Positions 33,266 through 41,393 of a DNA stretch of 41,393 nt are shown piece after piece. The notes under the pieces were generated by a model that was given only the letters and a program-made list of their open reading frames with translations, was not told the DNA's origin and made no database searches. Both the position numbers and the translations under genes were made by a program. Where the stretch lies: the NCBI GenBank assembly GCA_035555975.1, contig DATMFV010000141.1:1-41393 (forward strand), written 5' to 3'. Numbering within the stretch: the stretch's first letter is position 1; the number at the start of each line of letters is the position of its first letter. This DNA is from DATMFV01 sp035555975. GTDB lineage: Bacteria; Verrucomicrobiota; Verrucomicrobiia; Chthoniobacterales; Chthoniobacteraceae.

Positions 33266-33667
33266 TTATTGCGGGAAAAGCTCCACGTGCGTTTCCGCCG
33301 TGCGACCGAAGTAGAGTACACGCCGGCCGGAAAACGAGACGATATAACCGGCACACCCCGCCGCTTTGACGTGATGACAGAAAGCCTTGTAGGAATAGCC
33401 GGGCGGATTGGCCTGTGCCCATTGGATTCGGGCGGCGATAGCGGGTTGATCGAACGCCGGAGAAACCGCCTGGTCTGATGGAGGGTTGTTGAGCGTCACG
33501 TGGTCCCCATCCGGCAGAAAATAAGTCGTCGTGCCGCAACGATAATCGACGGTATAGCCTTCAAACCCGGCCGAGGCCAGTTCTCTGACGATGTCCGGGA
33601 AAGGCCGGGTGCCGTCGTAAGCGGCCTGGAGGGATTGGCGGGCGGTTGCAGTCTGTAGGGTGTTCAT
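33266..33667 (-). CDS. DUF1398-family-like small protein
   Basis: The 133-residue protein starts MNTLQTATARQSLQAAYDGTRPF. It contains LASAGFEGYTVDYRCGTTTYFLPDGDH and CHHVKAAGCAGYIVSFSGRRVLYFGRTAETHVELFP, resembling the DUF1398 family, whose function is not established. No signal peptide or membrane segment is seen. It lies 14 bases after the MarR gene, so the two form an operon in which this is likely the regulated output. The family is assigned from memory of these motifs. Confidence 0.75.
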   Translation of the reverse strand: MNTLQTATARQSLQAAYDGTRPFPDIVRELASAGFEGYTVDYRCGTTTYFLPDGDHVTLNNPPSDQAVSPAFDQPAIAARIQWAQANPPGYSYKAFCHHVKAAGCAGYIVSFSGRRVLYFGRTAETHVELFPQ

Positions 33668-33681
33668 GGTTTTGGAGCGGT

Positions 33682-34146
33682 TCAATCGATCGGCAGGGTG
33701 GTCAGATGATGTTTTGAAACGATCTTGTGCAGGAGGGATTGAAGCTGTTTGCGCTCGGCGGCGGTGAGGATATTGAAGAAAAAGGAGGCATCGTTCTGAT
33801 CCGCAAACCCGGCCAGCTTCGGGACGAGCGCCCGTCCGGTCGACGTCAGCGCCAGCAGTTGGCTTCGTCGATCGTCGGGATGAGCCCGGCGCACGATGAG
33901 TACCTTGCGGTCGAGACGCTCGGCCAGCTTGGAAACGGCTCCCTTGGTCATCCCCATCCGCTCCGCCAGCAAAGAGGGGGTACACCGCTCCATATCGTGA
34001 AGGACCCGGAGAAAAACCCATTCGGCGACCGTCACCCCTTCCGCCTCGAGCCGTCGGGCAAAACTTTGCGACACGGCATTGGAGACCATCCTCAACCAAT
34101 ACCCAAGATGGGCGGGAAGCGGAGAGGGTGAGCTTTTTGCTGACAT
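33682..34146 (-). CDS. MarR-family transcriptional regulator
   Basis: The protein is 154 residues from 34146; an upstream ATG at 34176 lies inside the operator arm and is less likely. The winged helix shows TPSLLAERMGMTKGAVSKLAERLDRKVLIVRRAHPDDRRSQLLALTSTG: the recognition helix followed by the DDRR wing tip diagnostic of MarR proteins. Family members repress their own operon and respond to phenolic, oxidant or other small ligands. The 16-bp inverted repeat directly upstream is the expected autorepression site. Likely target: itself and the DUF1398-type gene. Confidence 0.93.
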   Translation of the reverse strand: MSAKSSPSPLPAHLGYWLRMVSNAVSQSFARRLEAEGVTVAEWVFLRVLHDMERCTPSLLAERMGMTKGAVSKLAERLDRKVLIVRRAHPDDRRSQLLALTSTGRALVPKLAGFADQNDASFFFNILTAAERKQLQSLLHKIVSKHHLTTLPID

Positions 34147-34166
34147 GATCGCCTGTTTGCCAAGGT

Positions 34167-34211
34167 TGGTTGACAAGGAAACTAAGCGTGGAAAGGTTTC
34201 CTTGTCAACCA
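34167..34211. promoter_or_regulatory. Large inverted-repeat operator upstream of the MarR gene
   Basis: Perfect 16-bp arms TGGTTGACAAGGAAAC (34167-34182) and GTTTCCTTGTCAACCA (34196-34211) flank a 13-base spacer, 20 bases before the MarR start. On the forward strand the left arm contains TTGACA and on the minus strand the right arm does too, so either could serve as a -35. The symmetry suggests a MarR dimer or dimer pair binding across the promoter. Confidence 0.75.
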
Positions 34212-34297
34212 GTTGCTGCGGGGCGCAGGGGATTGATCAGGGGGTGTCGATCGGGTCGATGAAAGTCCGTGGAATGGACCCTTGTTTTTCCAATCAA

Positions 34298-34337
34298 AAA
34301 GCCGCTGCCGGAGGGGGAGGCCTCCAACAGCGGCTTT
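34298..34337 (-). terminator. metE: Terminator after metE
   Basis: Read on the minus strand, the hairpin pairs AAAGCCGCTG with CAGCGGCTTT (10 bp, at 34328-34337 and 34298-34307) around a GC-rich inner loop containing GGAGGCCTCC. The transcript then runs into TT-rich sequence. It begins 23 bases after the metE stop codon. Confidence 0.75.
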
Positions 34338-34360
34338 GAAGTTTTGCTTTTTCTAAACCG

Positions 34361-36685
34361 TTACGCGGCGATCTCCTTGCGCAACTGGCGGGCGGCGGCC
34401 ACGAGGTTGCGCAGCGAGGCGAGGGTTTCGTCCCAGCCGCGGGTCTTGAGGCCGCAGTCGGGATTGACCCAGAGGTTGCCGGGAGGCAGCACGGCGGAAG
34501 CCTTGCGGATCAGGTTGATCATCTCCTCGGTCGGCGGGACGCGCGGCGAGTGGATGTCCCAGACGCCCGGCCCGATTTCGAGCGGGTACTTGAAGCTCAC
34601 AAACGCATCGAGAAGTTCCATGTTGGAGCGCGACGTTTCGATCGAGATCACGTCGGCGTCGAGCGCGGCGATCGAGTCGATGATGTCGTTGAACTCGCAG
34701 TAGCACATGTGGGTGTGGATCTGCGTTTCGTCCTTCACCCCGGCGGCGCTCAGGCGGAAGGCTTCGACGGCGCTTTCGAGGTAGGCGGCCCAGTCGGCGC
34801 GGCGCAGCGGCAACCCTTCGCGCAGCGCCGGTTCGTCGATCTGGATGACGCCGATGCCTGCCTTTTCGAGGTCGAGCACTTCGTCGCGCAGGGCGAGGGC
34901 GATCTGGTAGGCAGTTTCGGCGCGCGGCTGGTCGTCGCGGACGAAGCTCCATTGCAGCATCGTCACCGGGCCGGTCAGCATCCCCTTCATCGGGCGCTTG
35001 GTGAGCGACTGGGCGTAGGTCGACCAGCGGACGGTCATTGCATGCGGTCGGGAAACGTCGCCGAAGATGATCGGCGGCTTCACGCAACGGGTGCCGTAGC
35101 TCTGGACCCAGCCAAACTGGGTGAAGGCAAAGCCGTCGAGCTGTTCGCCGAAGTATTCGACCATGTCGTTGCGCTCGAATTCGCCGTGCACCGGCACGTC
35201 GATGTCGAGTTCCTCCTGCTGGCGGACAGCGGAAGTGATCTGCTCGGCGAGGAACTTGTCGTACTCCTCGGTGGAGAGCGTCCCCTTCTTCCAGCGGGCG
35301 CGGGCGGAGCGGACTTCCCGGGTCTGCGGGAAGGAGCCGATCGTCGTGGTCGGGAAGGCGGGAAGCTGGAGCCGGGCGCGCTGGGCTTTCTGGCGTTCGG
35401 CAAAGACCGAGCGGCGCCTGGCGTCGTCTTGCGTGATGGCGGCGCGGCGCTGCTGCACTTCCGGGCGATGAATGCGCGGACTGTTGCGGCGGGCCTCCTG
35501 CGAAGCTTCGTTGGCGGCGAGCGCGTCGGCCACATCTTCACCCCGCAAGGCGCGGGCGAGGGTGACGACTTCAACCAGTTTTTCGTCGGCAAAGGCGAGC
35601 CAGTCTTTCAACTCGGCATCGAGCTTCTCTTCGCTGCGCAGGGTGACCGGCGAATGGAGGAGCGAGCACGACGGGGCGACCCAGAGGCGGTCGCCGCCGA
35701 GCTTTTCCTTGGCGGTGTTGAGCAGGGCGAGCGACTTCTTGAAATCGTTCTTCCAGATGTTGCGACCATCGACCGGGCCGACGGAAAGAATCTTGTCGGC
35801 AGGCAGCCCTTCGAGGACGGCTCCGAGTTCTTCAGGTGCGCGGCTGGCGTCGACGTGCAGGACGTCGACCGGCAGCGCGAGGAAGGTGGGCAGATTGTCG
35901 CGCAGTTCGCCGAAGTAGCTGGCGACCAGCAGCTTGACTCCCGGGGCCGAGGCGCGCAGGGCGGTGTAGGCGCGGGTGAGCGCGGCGCGCTGGGCGTCGG
36001 TCAGGTCGAGGGCGAAGACCGGTTCGTCGAGCTGGATGACTTCGGCTCCCAGAGCGGTGAGGCGCTGGAGGATCTCCCCGTACACCGGCAGGAGCCGGTC
36101 GAGGAGGTCGAGCAGGTCAAACGCTTCGTTGCCGCGCGCCGGCTTGCTCAAAAGCAGGAAGGTCACCGGGCCGACGAGGACCGGCTTGGTCTTGATGCCG
36201 AGGGCGAGCGCTTCGGAAAATTCGTCGAACGGCTTGGAAGAGGTGATGCGGAAGCTCTGTTCCTTTTCGAGTTCCGGGACGATGTAGTGGTAGTTGGTGT
36301 CGAACCACTTGGTCATTTCCATTGCCTGGCCGTGCGATCCATGAGTAGCGCCGCAACCGCAACTGGCGTCCCCGCGAGCGAGGCGGAAATAGGTGGCGAG
36401 ATCGACGTTCCCTTCGACCGCCGCGCCGAAACGGGCGGGCACCGCTCCCACCAGCGCGCTGGTATCGAGCATCTGGTCGTAGAGGCTGAAATCGTTGGAG
36501 GGGATCAGGTCGATCCCGGTCGCCTTCTGGGCGTTCCAGCGTTCCTTGCGCAGGGCGACGAGGCGTTCGTTAAGCTCGGCTTCCGAAAGGGTCTCCTTCC
36601 AGAAGGCTTCGATCGCGGTCTTCAACTCGCGCTGCGCACCGATGCGAGGATAACCAAGGTTGTGGGTCAAAAACGGAATACTCAT
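34361..36685 (-). CDS. metE: Cobalamin-independent methionine synthase
   Basis: The 774-residue protein transfers a methyl group from methyltetrahydrofolate-polyglutamate to homocysteine. The N-terminal half begins THNLGYPRIGAQRELKTAIEAFWK; the C-terminal half contains TTIGSFPQTREVRSARARWK. Zinc-binding motifs IHTHMCYCEFNDI (His and Cys) and NPDCGLKTRG (Cys) are present, with the intervening Glu region (ISIETSRSNMELL). The length matches MetE. It has its own terminator and about 70 bases of upstream sequence in which no SAM or cobalamin riboswitch is visible. It follows the two-component genes on the same strand. Confidence 0.97.
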   Translation of the reverse strand: MSIPFLTHNLGYPRIGAQRELKTAIEAFWKETLSEAELNERLVALRKERWNAQKATGIDLIPSNDFSLYDQMLDTSALVGAVPARFGAAVEGNVDLATYFRLARGDASCGCGATHGSHGQAMEMTKWFDTNYHYIVPELEKEQSFRITSSKPFDEFSEALALGIKTKPVLVGPVTFLLLSKPARGNEAFDLLDLLDRLLPVYGEILQRLTALGAEVIQLDEPVFALDLTDAQRAALTRAYTALRASAPGVKLLVASYFGELRDNLPTFLALPVDVLHVDASRAPEELGAVLEGLPADKILSVGPVDGRNIWKNDFKKSLALLNTAKEKLGGDRLWVAPSCSLLHSPVTLRSEEKLDAELKDWLAFADEKLVEVVTLARALRGEDVADALAANEASQEARRNSPRIHRPEVQQRRAAITQDDARRRSVFAERQKAQRARLQLPAFPTTTIGSFPQTREVRSARARWKKGTLSTEEYDKFLAEQITSAVRQQEELDIDVPVHGEFERNDMVEYFGEQLDGFAFTQFGWVQSYGTRCVKPPIIFGDVSRPHAMTVRWSTYAQSLTKRPMKGMLTGPVTMLQWSFVRDDQPRAETAYQIALALRDEVLDLEKAGIGVIQIDEPALREGLPLRRADWAAYLESAVEAFRLSAAGVKDETQIHTHMCYCEFNDIIDSIAALDADVISIETSRSNMELLDAFVSFKYPLEIGPGVWDIHSPRVPPTEEMINLIRKASAVLPPGNLWVNPDCGLKTRGWDETLASLRNLVAAARQLRKEIAA

Positions 36686-36752
36686 GGGAACCGTAACTTA
36701 AAGCATGGATTTTCGCTTTTGGTAAGCTCTTCTTTCGAGAAAATTTCCTTTG

Positions 36753-38165
36753 TCAATAAGGGTCGACCCCGGCACCGTGACCCCGGAACTCCCGGGACGG
36801 AAGCGAAACCCAAAACATCGCCCCCGTTTTTTCCGCCGGTTCGCACCCGACCTCGCCGCCCATCGATTCGGCCAGACGTTTGGCCACCGCGAGCCCGAGC
36901 CCATGACTCGTTTCACCACCCGTCGGCTTCAGGCCCGTCCGGCGGAACTTGCGAAAGATCTCTTCGCGATTTTCCGGCGCGATCCCCGGCCCTTCGTCCG
37001 ATACTTCGATCCGTGCGAGGCTGCCATCTTCCGCCACCGCGATGGCGATCCCTACGTTTGCTCCGCGCGGGCTGAACTTGAGTGCGTTGCTCAAAAAGTT
37101 GTCCAACACCTGCCCCAAAAAACCCGCATCCCCGCGCGCCCAGACCGGTCGCGTCGCTTCAAGCTTCAGACACTGGCCCTTGCCCTCCGCCAGGGGCCGA
37201 TGGCGTGCCGCCGCTTCCGTCGCTGCCGCTGCGAGATCGATCCTCTCCATCCGCACCGGCACCGTGCCGTGTTCAATGGCGTGGGCTCCGAGATAGTTTT
37301 CGACGAGCCGTAACATGCCGTGCGCGAGATCCCGGATGGCGAGGTGCGCACGCTCTGCCTCCCTCTGGCCTCCCGAGAGGAGTTGGTTCGCCAGCGCCTG
37401 CACCGTGACGAGGGGTGAGCGGAGGTCATGCGAGGCGATGGCGATAAACTCATTCTTTTCTGCGTTCAGGCACGCCAGTTCCACGTTGAGCATTCGCACG
37501 TGTTCCCGTTGGGCAAACATCAGCCGGTCTGCGGCCTCCCGATACCAGCCGAGGAAGAGCATCAAAAGTCCAATGCCCGCAAAGGTCATCGACATAACGA
37601 ACCATTCGCCGCTGCGATCCGGGGGCAAGGTGATCCGGTAGAAGAGCAGCGTGCCCGCAAAGGATGCCAGCGTCGTCGCCGCCAGCGCGCGAAAGCTCAT
37701 CGTCAGCGTCACCGCCGAGACGAGCAGGACCGACAACAAGGCTCCTGTCACCGCTCCCGCGATCTGCGTTTGCGGATAGATCAGGGCAAAATGCCAGTAG
37801 CGCCACGCCAACGCCCAGCAGACCGCCACCGTGCCCAGCGCGCTCAGCCAATCCGCACGCTGCCGATGCCCCGGCAAACCTGTTGAAATATAGATGATGA
37901 GCCACGGCGGGATCATGCCGAAGAAGCGCGTCTCCAGCGTTCGCCGAAGCATTTCGGGGGACTCCACCGAGCCGACCTTCGCCTCGCAGCAGCCGATCAG
38001 GCCCAGCGCCAGAATCCCGATCGGCAGCAGGGCCCGCGCGCGCACCCTTGCCGCCGCCACGCGCTCGTCGTGGAAGGCGCTCTCCAGCGCGGCGTCTTCA
38101 AACCGGAGCCGGTTCGCCTGTCGGCGGAGTCGCTCGAGGGCGCCCTCCTCGCCCCGCTCATCCAC
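36753..38165 (-). CDS. Membrane sensor histidine kinase
   Basis: The 470-residue protein has several hydrophobic segments between about 45 and 205 (for example LLPIGILALGLIGCC and LLSVLLVSAVTLTM), indicating a multi-pass membrane sensor. A short linker leads to ASHDLRSPL, with phospho-acceptor His246. ATP-binding boxes follow: NFLSNALKFSP (N), VSDEGPGIAPE (G1) and GLGLAVAKRL (G2). It overlaps the response regulator gene by 8 bases, so the two should be cotranscribed and are the likely partners. The signal is unknown. Confidence 0.92.
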   Translation of the reverse strand: MDERGEEGALERLRRQANRLRFEDAALESAFHDERVAAARVRARALLPIGILALGLIGCCEAKVGSVESPEMLRRTLETRFFGMIPPWLIIYISTGLPGHRQRADWLSALGTVAVCWALAWRYWHFALIYPQTQIAGAVTGALLSVLLVSAVTLTMSFRALAATTLASFAGTLLFYRITLPPDRSGEWFVMSMTFAGIGLLMLFLGWYREAADRLMFAQREHVRMLNVELACLNAEKNEFIAIASHDLRSPLVTVQALANQLLSGGQREAERAHLAIRDLAHGMLRLVENYLGAHAIEHGTVPVRMERIDLAAAATEAAARHRPLAEGKGQCLKLEATRPVWARGDAGFLGQVLDNFLSNALKFSPRGANVGIAIAVAEDGSLARIEVSDEGPGIAPENREEIFRKFRRTGLKPTGGETSHGLGLAVAKRLAESMGGEVGCEPAEKTGAMFWVSLPSREFRGHGAGVDPY

Positions 38166-38850
38166 CCGGCCCTCCCGTGCGGATGAACTTGACCGCCGCC
38201 GCCGTGCGCGATTTCACCCTCCATTTCCCGTAGATTCCCAGCAGGCAATTTTTCACCGTCGAGCGCGTCACTCCCAGCCTGGTCCCGATCTCCTTGTCGC
38301 CCGCCCCCTGCGCCACCCATTCGAGAACCGCGATTTCCCGCGTGGTAAGAACGGAAAGCTCTTCATGCGGCGACGCCTGCGGACCCGGGGCGACCTGCCG
38401 TTGCATCAGGGCCAGCACCCTCCGCGCGATCGATGGCGACATCGGCGCACCGCCCGCGAGCGCATCATCGACCGCTTCAATGATCCGGCCTGTATCCCCC
38501 GTCTTGAGCACATAGCCGACCGCTCCCGCCCGGATCGCATCCAGCACGACGCCATCCTCGTTCGCCGCAGTGACCATGACCACGAGCGCACAAGGGAACT
38601 TCCGGCGCAGTTCCCCCGCCAGCGCAACTCCCGTGCGCCCGGGCAGCCCGACATCCAGCAAAACCACATCCGGACCCAGGTCTTCGGACCAGTCCGCAGC
38701 CTCCTCGGCAGACCCCGCCATCGCCATCAACTGATGGCGACCGCTCGCCGCGAAGAGCGATCCCACGACCAGCCGGAAATGAGGATCGTCATCCACCAGC
38801 GCCACGCGAATGCGGGGCGAAGAAGCAGGGGTCTGGGGGGGCTCGGCCAT
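38158..38850 (-). CDS. NarL/LuxR-family response regulator
   Basis: The 230-residue protein has a receiver domain (ALVDDD acidic pocket, Asp66 phospho-acceptor in LLDVGLPG, TAANED, YVLKT). A C-terminal LuxR-type HTH follows (LTTREIAVLEWVAQGAGDKEIGTRLGVTRSTVKNCLLGIYGK). The variant VKNCLLGIYGK deviates from the common VKxHxxxIxxKL. It regulates transcription when phosphorylated by the neighbouring kinase. It diverges from the large repeat protein at 38985 across 134 bases, so that gene is a plausible target. Confidence 0.93.
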   Translation of the reverse strand: MAEPPQTPASSPRIRVALVDDDPHFRLVVGSLFAASGRHQLMAMAGSAEEAADWSEDLGPDVVLLDVGLPGRTGVALAGELRRKFPCALVVMVTAANEDGVVLDAIRAGAVGYVLKTGDTGRIIEAVDDALAGGAPMSPSIARRVLALMQRQVAPGPQASPHEELSVLTTREIAVLEWVAQGAGDKEIGTRLGVTRSTVKNCLLGIYGKWRVKSRTAAAVKFIRTGGPGG

Positions 38851-38984
38851 GGGCGGAATCGTGAAAAATCACCCATCGTTTGACGAGACTAAAAATGCCT
38901 GTCGCGCAGGTTTTTGTCCATTTTACCCGGGTCACCTGTCCGATTGATCAACCTTGGGGGGAAACGTATTCCAATCTAAAAATC
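38851..38984. promoter_or_regulatory. Divergent control region of response regulator and repeat protein
   Basis: These 134 bases hold no gene. On the plus strand TTGATC (38944-38949) is followed after 17 bases by TATTCC (38967-38972), a fair -35/-10 pair, but it would leave only a very short leader before the ATG at 38985. A GGGGGG run at 38956-38961 is too far from the start to be a typical ribosome binding site. A TTGACG box lies near 38879. Confidence 0.35.
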
Positions 38985-41393
38985 ATGAAAAATAAACGCC
39001 CACTCTTCCTTGCGTCTTGCCAACGGGCGCTTTTGAACGCGGCAAGGCTTAGGGGATTCCCGAACCTTTGCTCCAAAGCCTGGCTCGCCGCCGGGGTGCT
39101 GCTTTGGCCCGGCCTTGCTTTCGGGCAGTCGGTTGCCATCACCGGGAGCGTGAATCCCTCACCGGCGGAATCGCCAACCTGGAATATTGGCGATTCCTTG
39201 TATGTAGGCTCTTCCGGAGATGGCGGACTAACGATCTCAGGTGACGGCACGGTTTCCAATACGATGGGTTTTATCGGCTACGTTTCCGGTTCCACAGGCA
39301 CGGTGACGGTGACAGGATCGGGTTCCACCTGGACCAATACCAAAACCTTGGTTGTAGGCCATTTAGGGACTGGCGAAGTAACGATCTCGGATGGCGGCAC
39401 GGTTTCCAGTTCCGATAGTTACATCGGCAGTAATGCCGGTTCCAAAGGCGCGGTGACCGTGACGGGGGAGGATTCCACCTGGACCAATACCGGCAGCTTG
39501 ATTGTAGGCCAGTTCGGGACTGGCGAAGTAACGATCTCGGACGGCGGCACGGTTTCCAATACCAAGGGCCGTATCGGCGACCAGTCCGGAGGCGCAGGCA
39601 CGGTGACGGTGACGGGGGCAGATTCCACCTGGACCAACACCGACGAATTGCAGGTAGGCGTCGTCGGGGCTGGTGCGCTAACCATCTCAGGCGGCGGTCA
39701 GGTTTCCAATATCAATGGTTACATCGGCTACCAGTCCACAGGTACGGTGACGGTGACGGGAGCGGGTTCCACCTGGGCCAACACCGGCAGCTTGAATGTC
39801 GGCTTCTTCGGGACCGGCGATGGCGAACTGATGATCTCGGATGGCGGTAAGGTGTCCAATACGACAGGTTATATCGGCTACGTTTCCGGTTCCACAGGCA
39901 CGGTGACGGTGGATGGATCGGGCTCCACCTGGACCAACACCGGTGACTTGTCTATAGGCCGCTCCGGGACGGGGGAACTGACGATCTCGGACGGCGGCAA
40001 GGTGTCCAATGTTGCAGGTTATATCGGCTACGATTTCACAGGCACGGTGACGGTGGATGGATCGGGCTCCACCTGGACCAACACCGATGGTTTGTATGTA
40101 GGCATCTTCGGGACGGGGGAACTGACGATCTCGGACGGCGGCAAGGTGTCCAATACTACAGGTTCTATCGGCTACGATTCCACAGGCACGGTGAAGGTGG
40201 ATGGAGCGGGTTCCACCTGGACCAACACCGGTAGCTTGGAGGTAGGCCTCTCCGGGGCGGGAGAACTGACGATCTCAGGCGGCGGCAAGGTTTCCAACAC
40301 TTTGGGCTATATTGGTCGTTACAGAGACGAAGAGAGCAAGTCCGTGGGGAGCGTAACGGTTAGCGGAAGCCAATCGATCTGGGAGAACGCCGGTGCGCTC
40401 CGGGTCGGCACAGCGGGTGAAGGAACACTGCGGATTGAAGACGGTGGCCGCGTGACCGTCATGGCTATCGCGATTGCTGACGCGGGCGGTTCAGAAGGCA
40501 AGGTGACCGTATCGGGAGGCGGTTCGACTCTTGCCATGGTCGCAGGGGGCTACGGTGCGGTTTATGTGGGCAACAGCGGTGCGGGCGAATTGCGCATCGA
40601 AGACGGGGGCCGCGTTTCCAGTGTATACGGCTTTATCGGCATGGAGAACGGTGCAACGGGCACTGCTGCCGTCACCGGCGAGGGCTCGCTCTGGGAGAAC
40701 CTCGGCGATTTCATTCTTGCTGGCAACTCATCCACCGGTGGCACGACCGGCACGGGCGTCCTGACGATCTCAGACGGAGGAACCGTCAGCGTGGGAGGCA
40801 CCACGAGGGTGCATGTCAATGGCACGGTGAATCTTGAGGCTGGCGGCACCTTGCAAACCATGCACCTCAATGCCACGGGGGGGACTTTCAACTTCCATGG
40901 CGGGACGTTGCTTACCGACGGCACGATCACCGGCGACCTCGCGGTGCCGGAATTCAGCAAGCTGGGCGGCAACGCTGCCGTGACTGGCAATCTCCTTGTT
41001 TCCGGAACCCTTGCACCGGGCAACTCCACCGGCATCATCACCGTGGGGGGCGATCTCACGCTCGACTCCACGGCCCGGATCACGCTGGAACTGGCCAGCC
41101 TCGCCGACTTCGACCGCATCGCGGTGAACGGCGGGCTGACCTTCGGCGGCACGCTGGCGCTCGACTTCATTGACGGGTTCACGCTGGAGGAGACGACCGG
41201 GTTCACCCTCTTCACCGGCGGCTACACGTGGGATGGAGGAACGTTCGGGAGTATCGAATTTTCCGATCCCGGCTACGAAGGCATCTTCGACTACGACACC
41301 GGCTCACTCACGATCAACGTTATCCCGGAGCCCTCCACCTCCGGCCTGCTGATCATCTCCTCCTTGGCCCTTTTCATCCTGAATCGCCGTCGC
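38985..41393 (+). CDS. Large T5SS/PEP-CTERM-type repeat protein (3' end cut by window)
   Basis: Translating from ATG 38985 gives 803 uninterrupted codons up to the last base of the window, with no stop yet reached. A signal peptide (SKAWLAAGVLLWPGLAFGQ) comes first. Then come eight consecutive units of the type TISDGGKVSNTTGYIGY-GTVTVDGSGSTWTNTGSLxVG-GTGEL, with further diverged repeats. An autotransporter-like part follows (LTLDSTARITLELASLADFDRIAVNGGLTFGG). It ends with the PEP-CTERM tail IPEPSTSGLLIISSLALFILNRRR. The stop should lie just beyond the edge. The repeat resembles the T5SS/PEP-CTERM-associated repeat family and predicts a long beta-helix on the surface. Confidence 0.88.
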   Translation, partial: MKNKRPLFLASCQRALLNAARLRGFPNLCSKAWLAAGVLLWPGLAFGQSVAITGSVNPSPAESPTWNIGDSLYVGSSGDGGLTISGDGTVSNTMGFIGYVSGSTGTVTVTGSGSTWTNTKTLVVGHLGTGEVTISDGGTVSSSDSYIGSNAGSKGAVTVTGEDSTWTNTGSLIVGQFGTGEVTISDGGTVSNTKGRIGDQSGGAGTVTVTGADSTWTNTDELQVGVVGAGALTISGGGQVSNINGYIGYQSTGTVTVTGAGSTWANTGSLNVGFFGTGDGELMISDGGKVSNTTGYIGYVSGSTGTVTVDGSGSTWTNTGDLSIGRSGTGELTISDGGKVSNVAGYIGYDFTGTVTVDGSGSTWTNTDGLYVGIFGTGELTISDGGKVSNTTGSIGYDSTGTVKVDGAGSTWTNTGSLEVGLSGAGELTISGGGKVSNTLGYIGRYRDEESKSVGSVTVSGSQSIWENAGALRVGTAGEGTLRIEDGGRVTVMAIAIADAGGSEGKVTVSGGGSTLAMVAGGYGAVYVGNSGAGELRIEDGGRVSSVYGFIGMENGATGTAAVTGEGSLWENLGDFILAGNSSTGGTTGTGVLTISDGGTVSVGGTTRVHVNGTVNLEAGGTLQTMHLNATGGTFNFHGGTLLTDGTITGDLAVPEFSKLGGNAAVTGNLLVSGTLAPGNSTGIITVGGDLTLDSTARITLELASLADFDRIAVNGGLTFGGTLALDFIDGFTLEETTGFTLFTGGYTWDGGTFGSIEFSDPGYEGIFDYDTGSLTINVIPEPSTSGLLIISSLALFILNRRR
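39231..40412 (+). repeat. Tandem 150/144-bp coding repeats
   Basis: The ACGATCTC-like unit start recurs at 39231, 39381, 39531, 39681, 39831, 39981, 40125 and 40269. That is five steps of exactly 150 bases and then two of 144, so the reading frame is kept (50- and 48-residue units). Sequence within units is strongly conserved at the DNA level (for example GGTTCCACCTGGACCAA and GGCACGGTGACGGT). Further diverged copies run on to about 40800. Copy number may vary between strains by recombination. Confidence 0.9.

Noticed and set aside
36686..36756. Possible SAM or cobalamin riboswitch in front of metE
   Set aside because: Only about 70 bases are available and no conserved riboswitch core or matching stems were seen; just a TTGACA-like box on the minus strand (36751-36756).
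34550..37075. An 841-codon open frame on the plus strand opposite metE and beyond
   Set aside because: It is antisense to metE, which has clear motifs, and its composition (Asp/Val/Gly/Arg-rich, no domain) is typical of a GC-rich shadow frame.
39231..40412. Regularly spaced repeats considered as a CRISPR array
   Set aside because: Units are 144-150 bases, continuous, coding and frame-neutral, with no unique spacers and no cas genes nearby.

Overview
This window looks like chromosomal DNA of a GC-rich Verrucomicrobiota-type bacterium, possibly Opitutales- or Puniceicoccales-like. The assignment rests on gene content, not on a marker-gene comparison. It holds three proteins ending in PEP-CTERM sorting tails, two short pseudopilin-like proteins with an H-x9-DG signature, autotransporter-type and T5SS/PEP-CTERM-type repeat proteins, a formylglycine sulfatase, a GH109-like Gfo/Idh/MocA protein, and many one-component sugar regulators. 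No phage, insertion sequence, CRISPR array or rRNA was recognised.

Layout. 1-400: a cluster of hairpins resembling a REP-type repeat, then tRNA-Val(UAC) and a terminator. 433-3895: a BlaI-type repressor, an M56 (BlaR1-like) membrane peptidase with a secretin-like C-terminus, and a lactonase-fold protein, joined by ATGA overlaps. 3970-4932: a GT2 glycosyltransferase. 5002-7475: a sulfatase diverging from an AraC regulator. 7578-12113: a tight four-gene catabolic operon (GH109-like Gfo/Idh/MocA protein, galactonate-dehydratase-like enolase-superfamily enzyme, SDR, ceramidase-fold protein). 12092-14063 (minus): a LacI regulator and a sugar isomerase/epimerase-like protein.

Two cassettes follow with the same design. 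Cassette A (14205-19104) is PEP-CTERM beta-strand-repeat protein, secreted glycosidase-like protein, H-x9-DG pseudopilin. Cassette B (23671-29707) is PEP-CTERM protein, H-x9-DG pseudopilin, secreted beta-propeller-like protein, M14 peptidase-like protein, DegT aminotransferase. Each diverges from a minus-strand operon carrying its own sugar-type regulator: LacI for A, and a GntR HTH fused to a solute-binding-protein domain for B. The B-side minus operon (19153-23448) also encodes two amidohydrolase-fold proteins, one with its metal ligands lost, and a beta-propeller glycosidase. The simplest reading is regulated uptake or breakdown of complex, possibly sulfated or amino-sugar-containing glycans, coupled to surface display of PEP-CTERM proteins. 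This is inference.

29715-38850 is mostly housekeeping: prfA (release factor 1), an AMP-forming ligase, a secreted lysozyme-like protein, a MarR-DUF1398-type pair under a large inverted-repeat operator, metE with a terminator, and a histidine kinase/NarL-type response regulator pair. From 38985 to the right edge one uninterrupted reading frame of 803 codons encodes a 50-residue-repeat PEP-CTERM protein. It is cut by the window end within its basic tail, before any stop codon.
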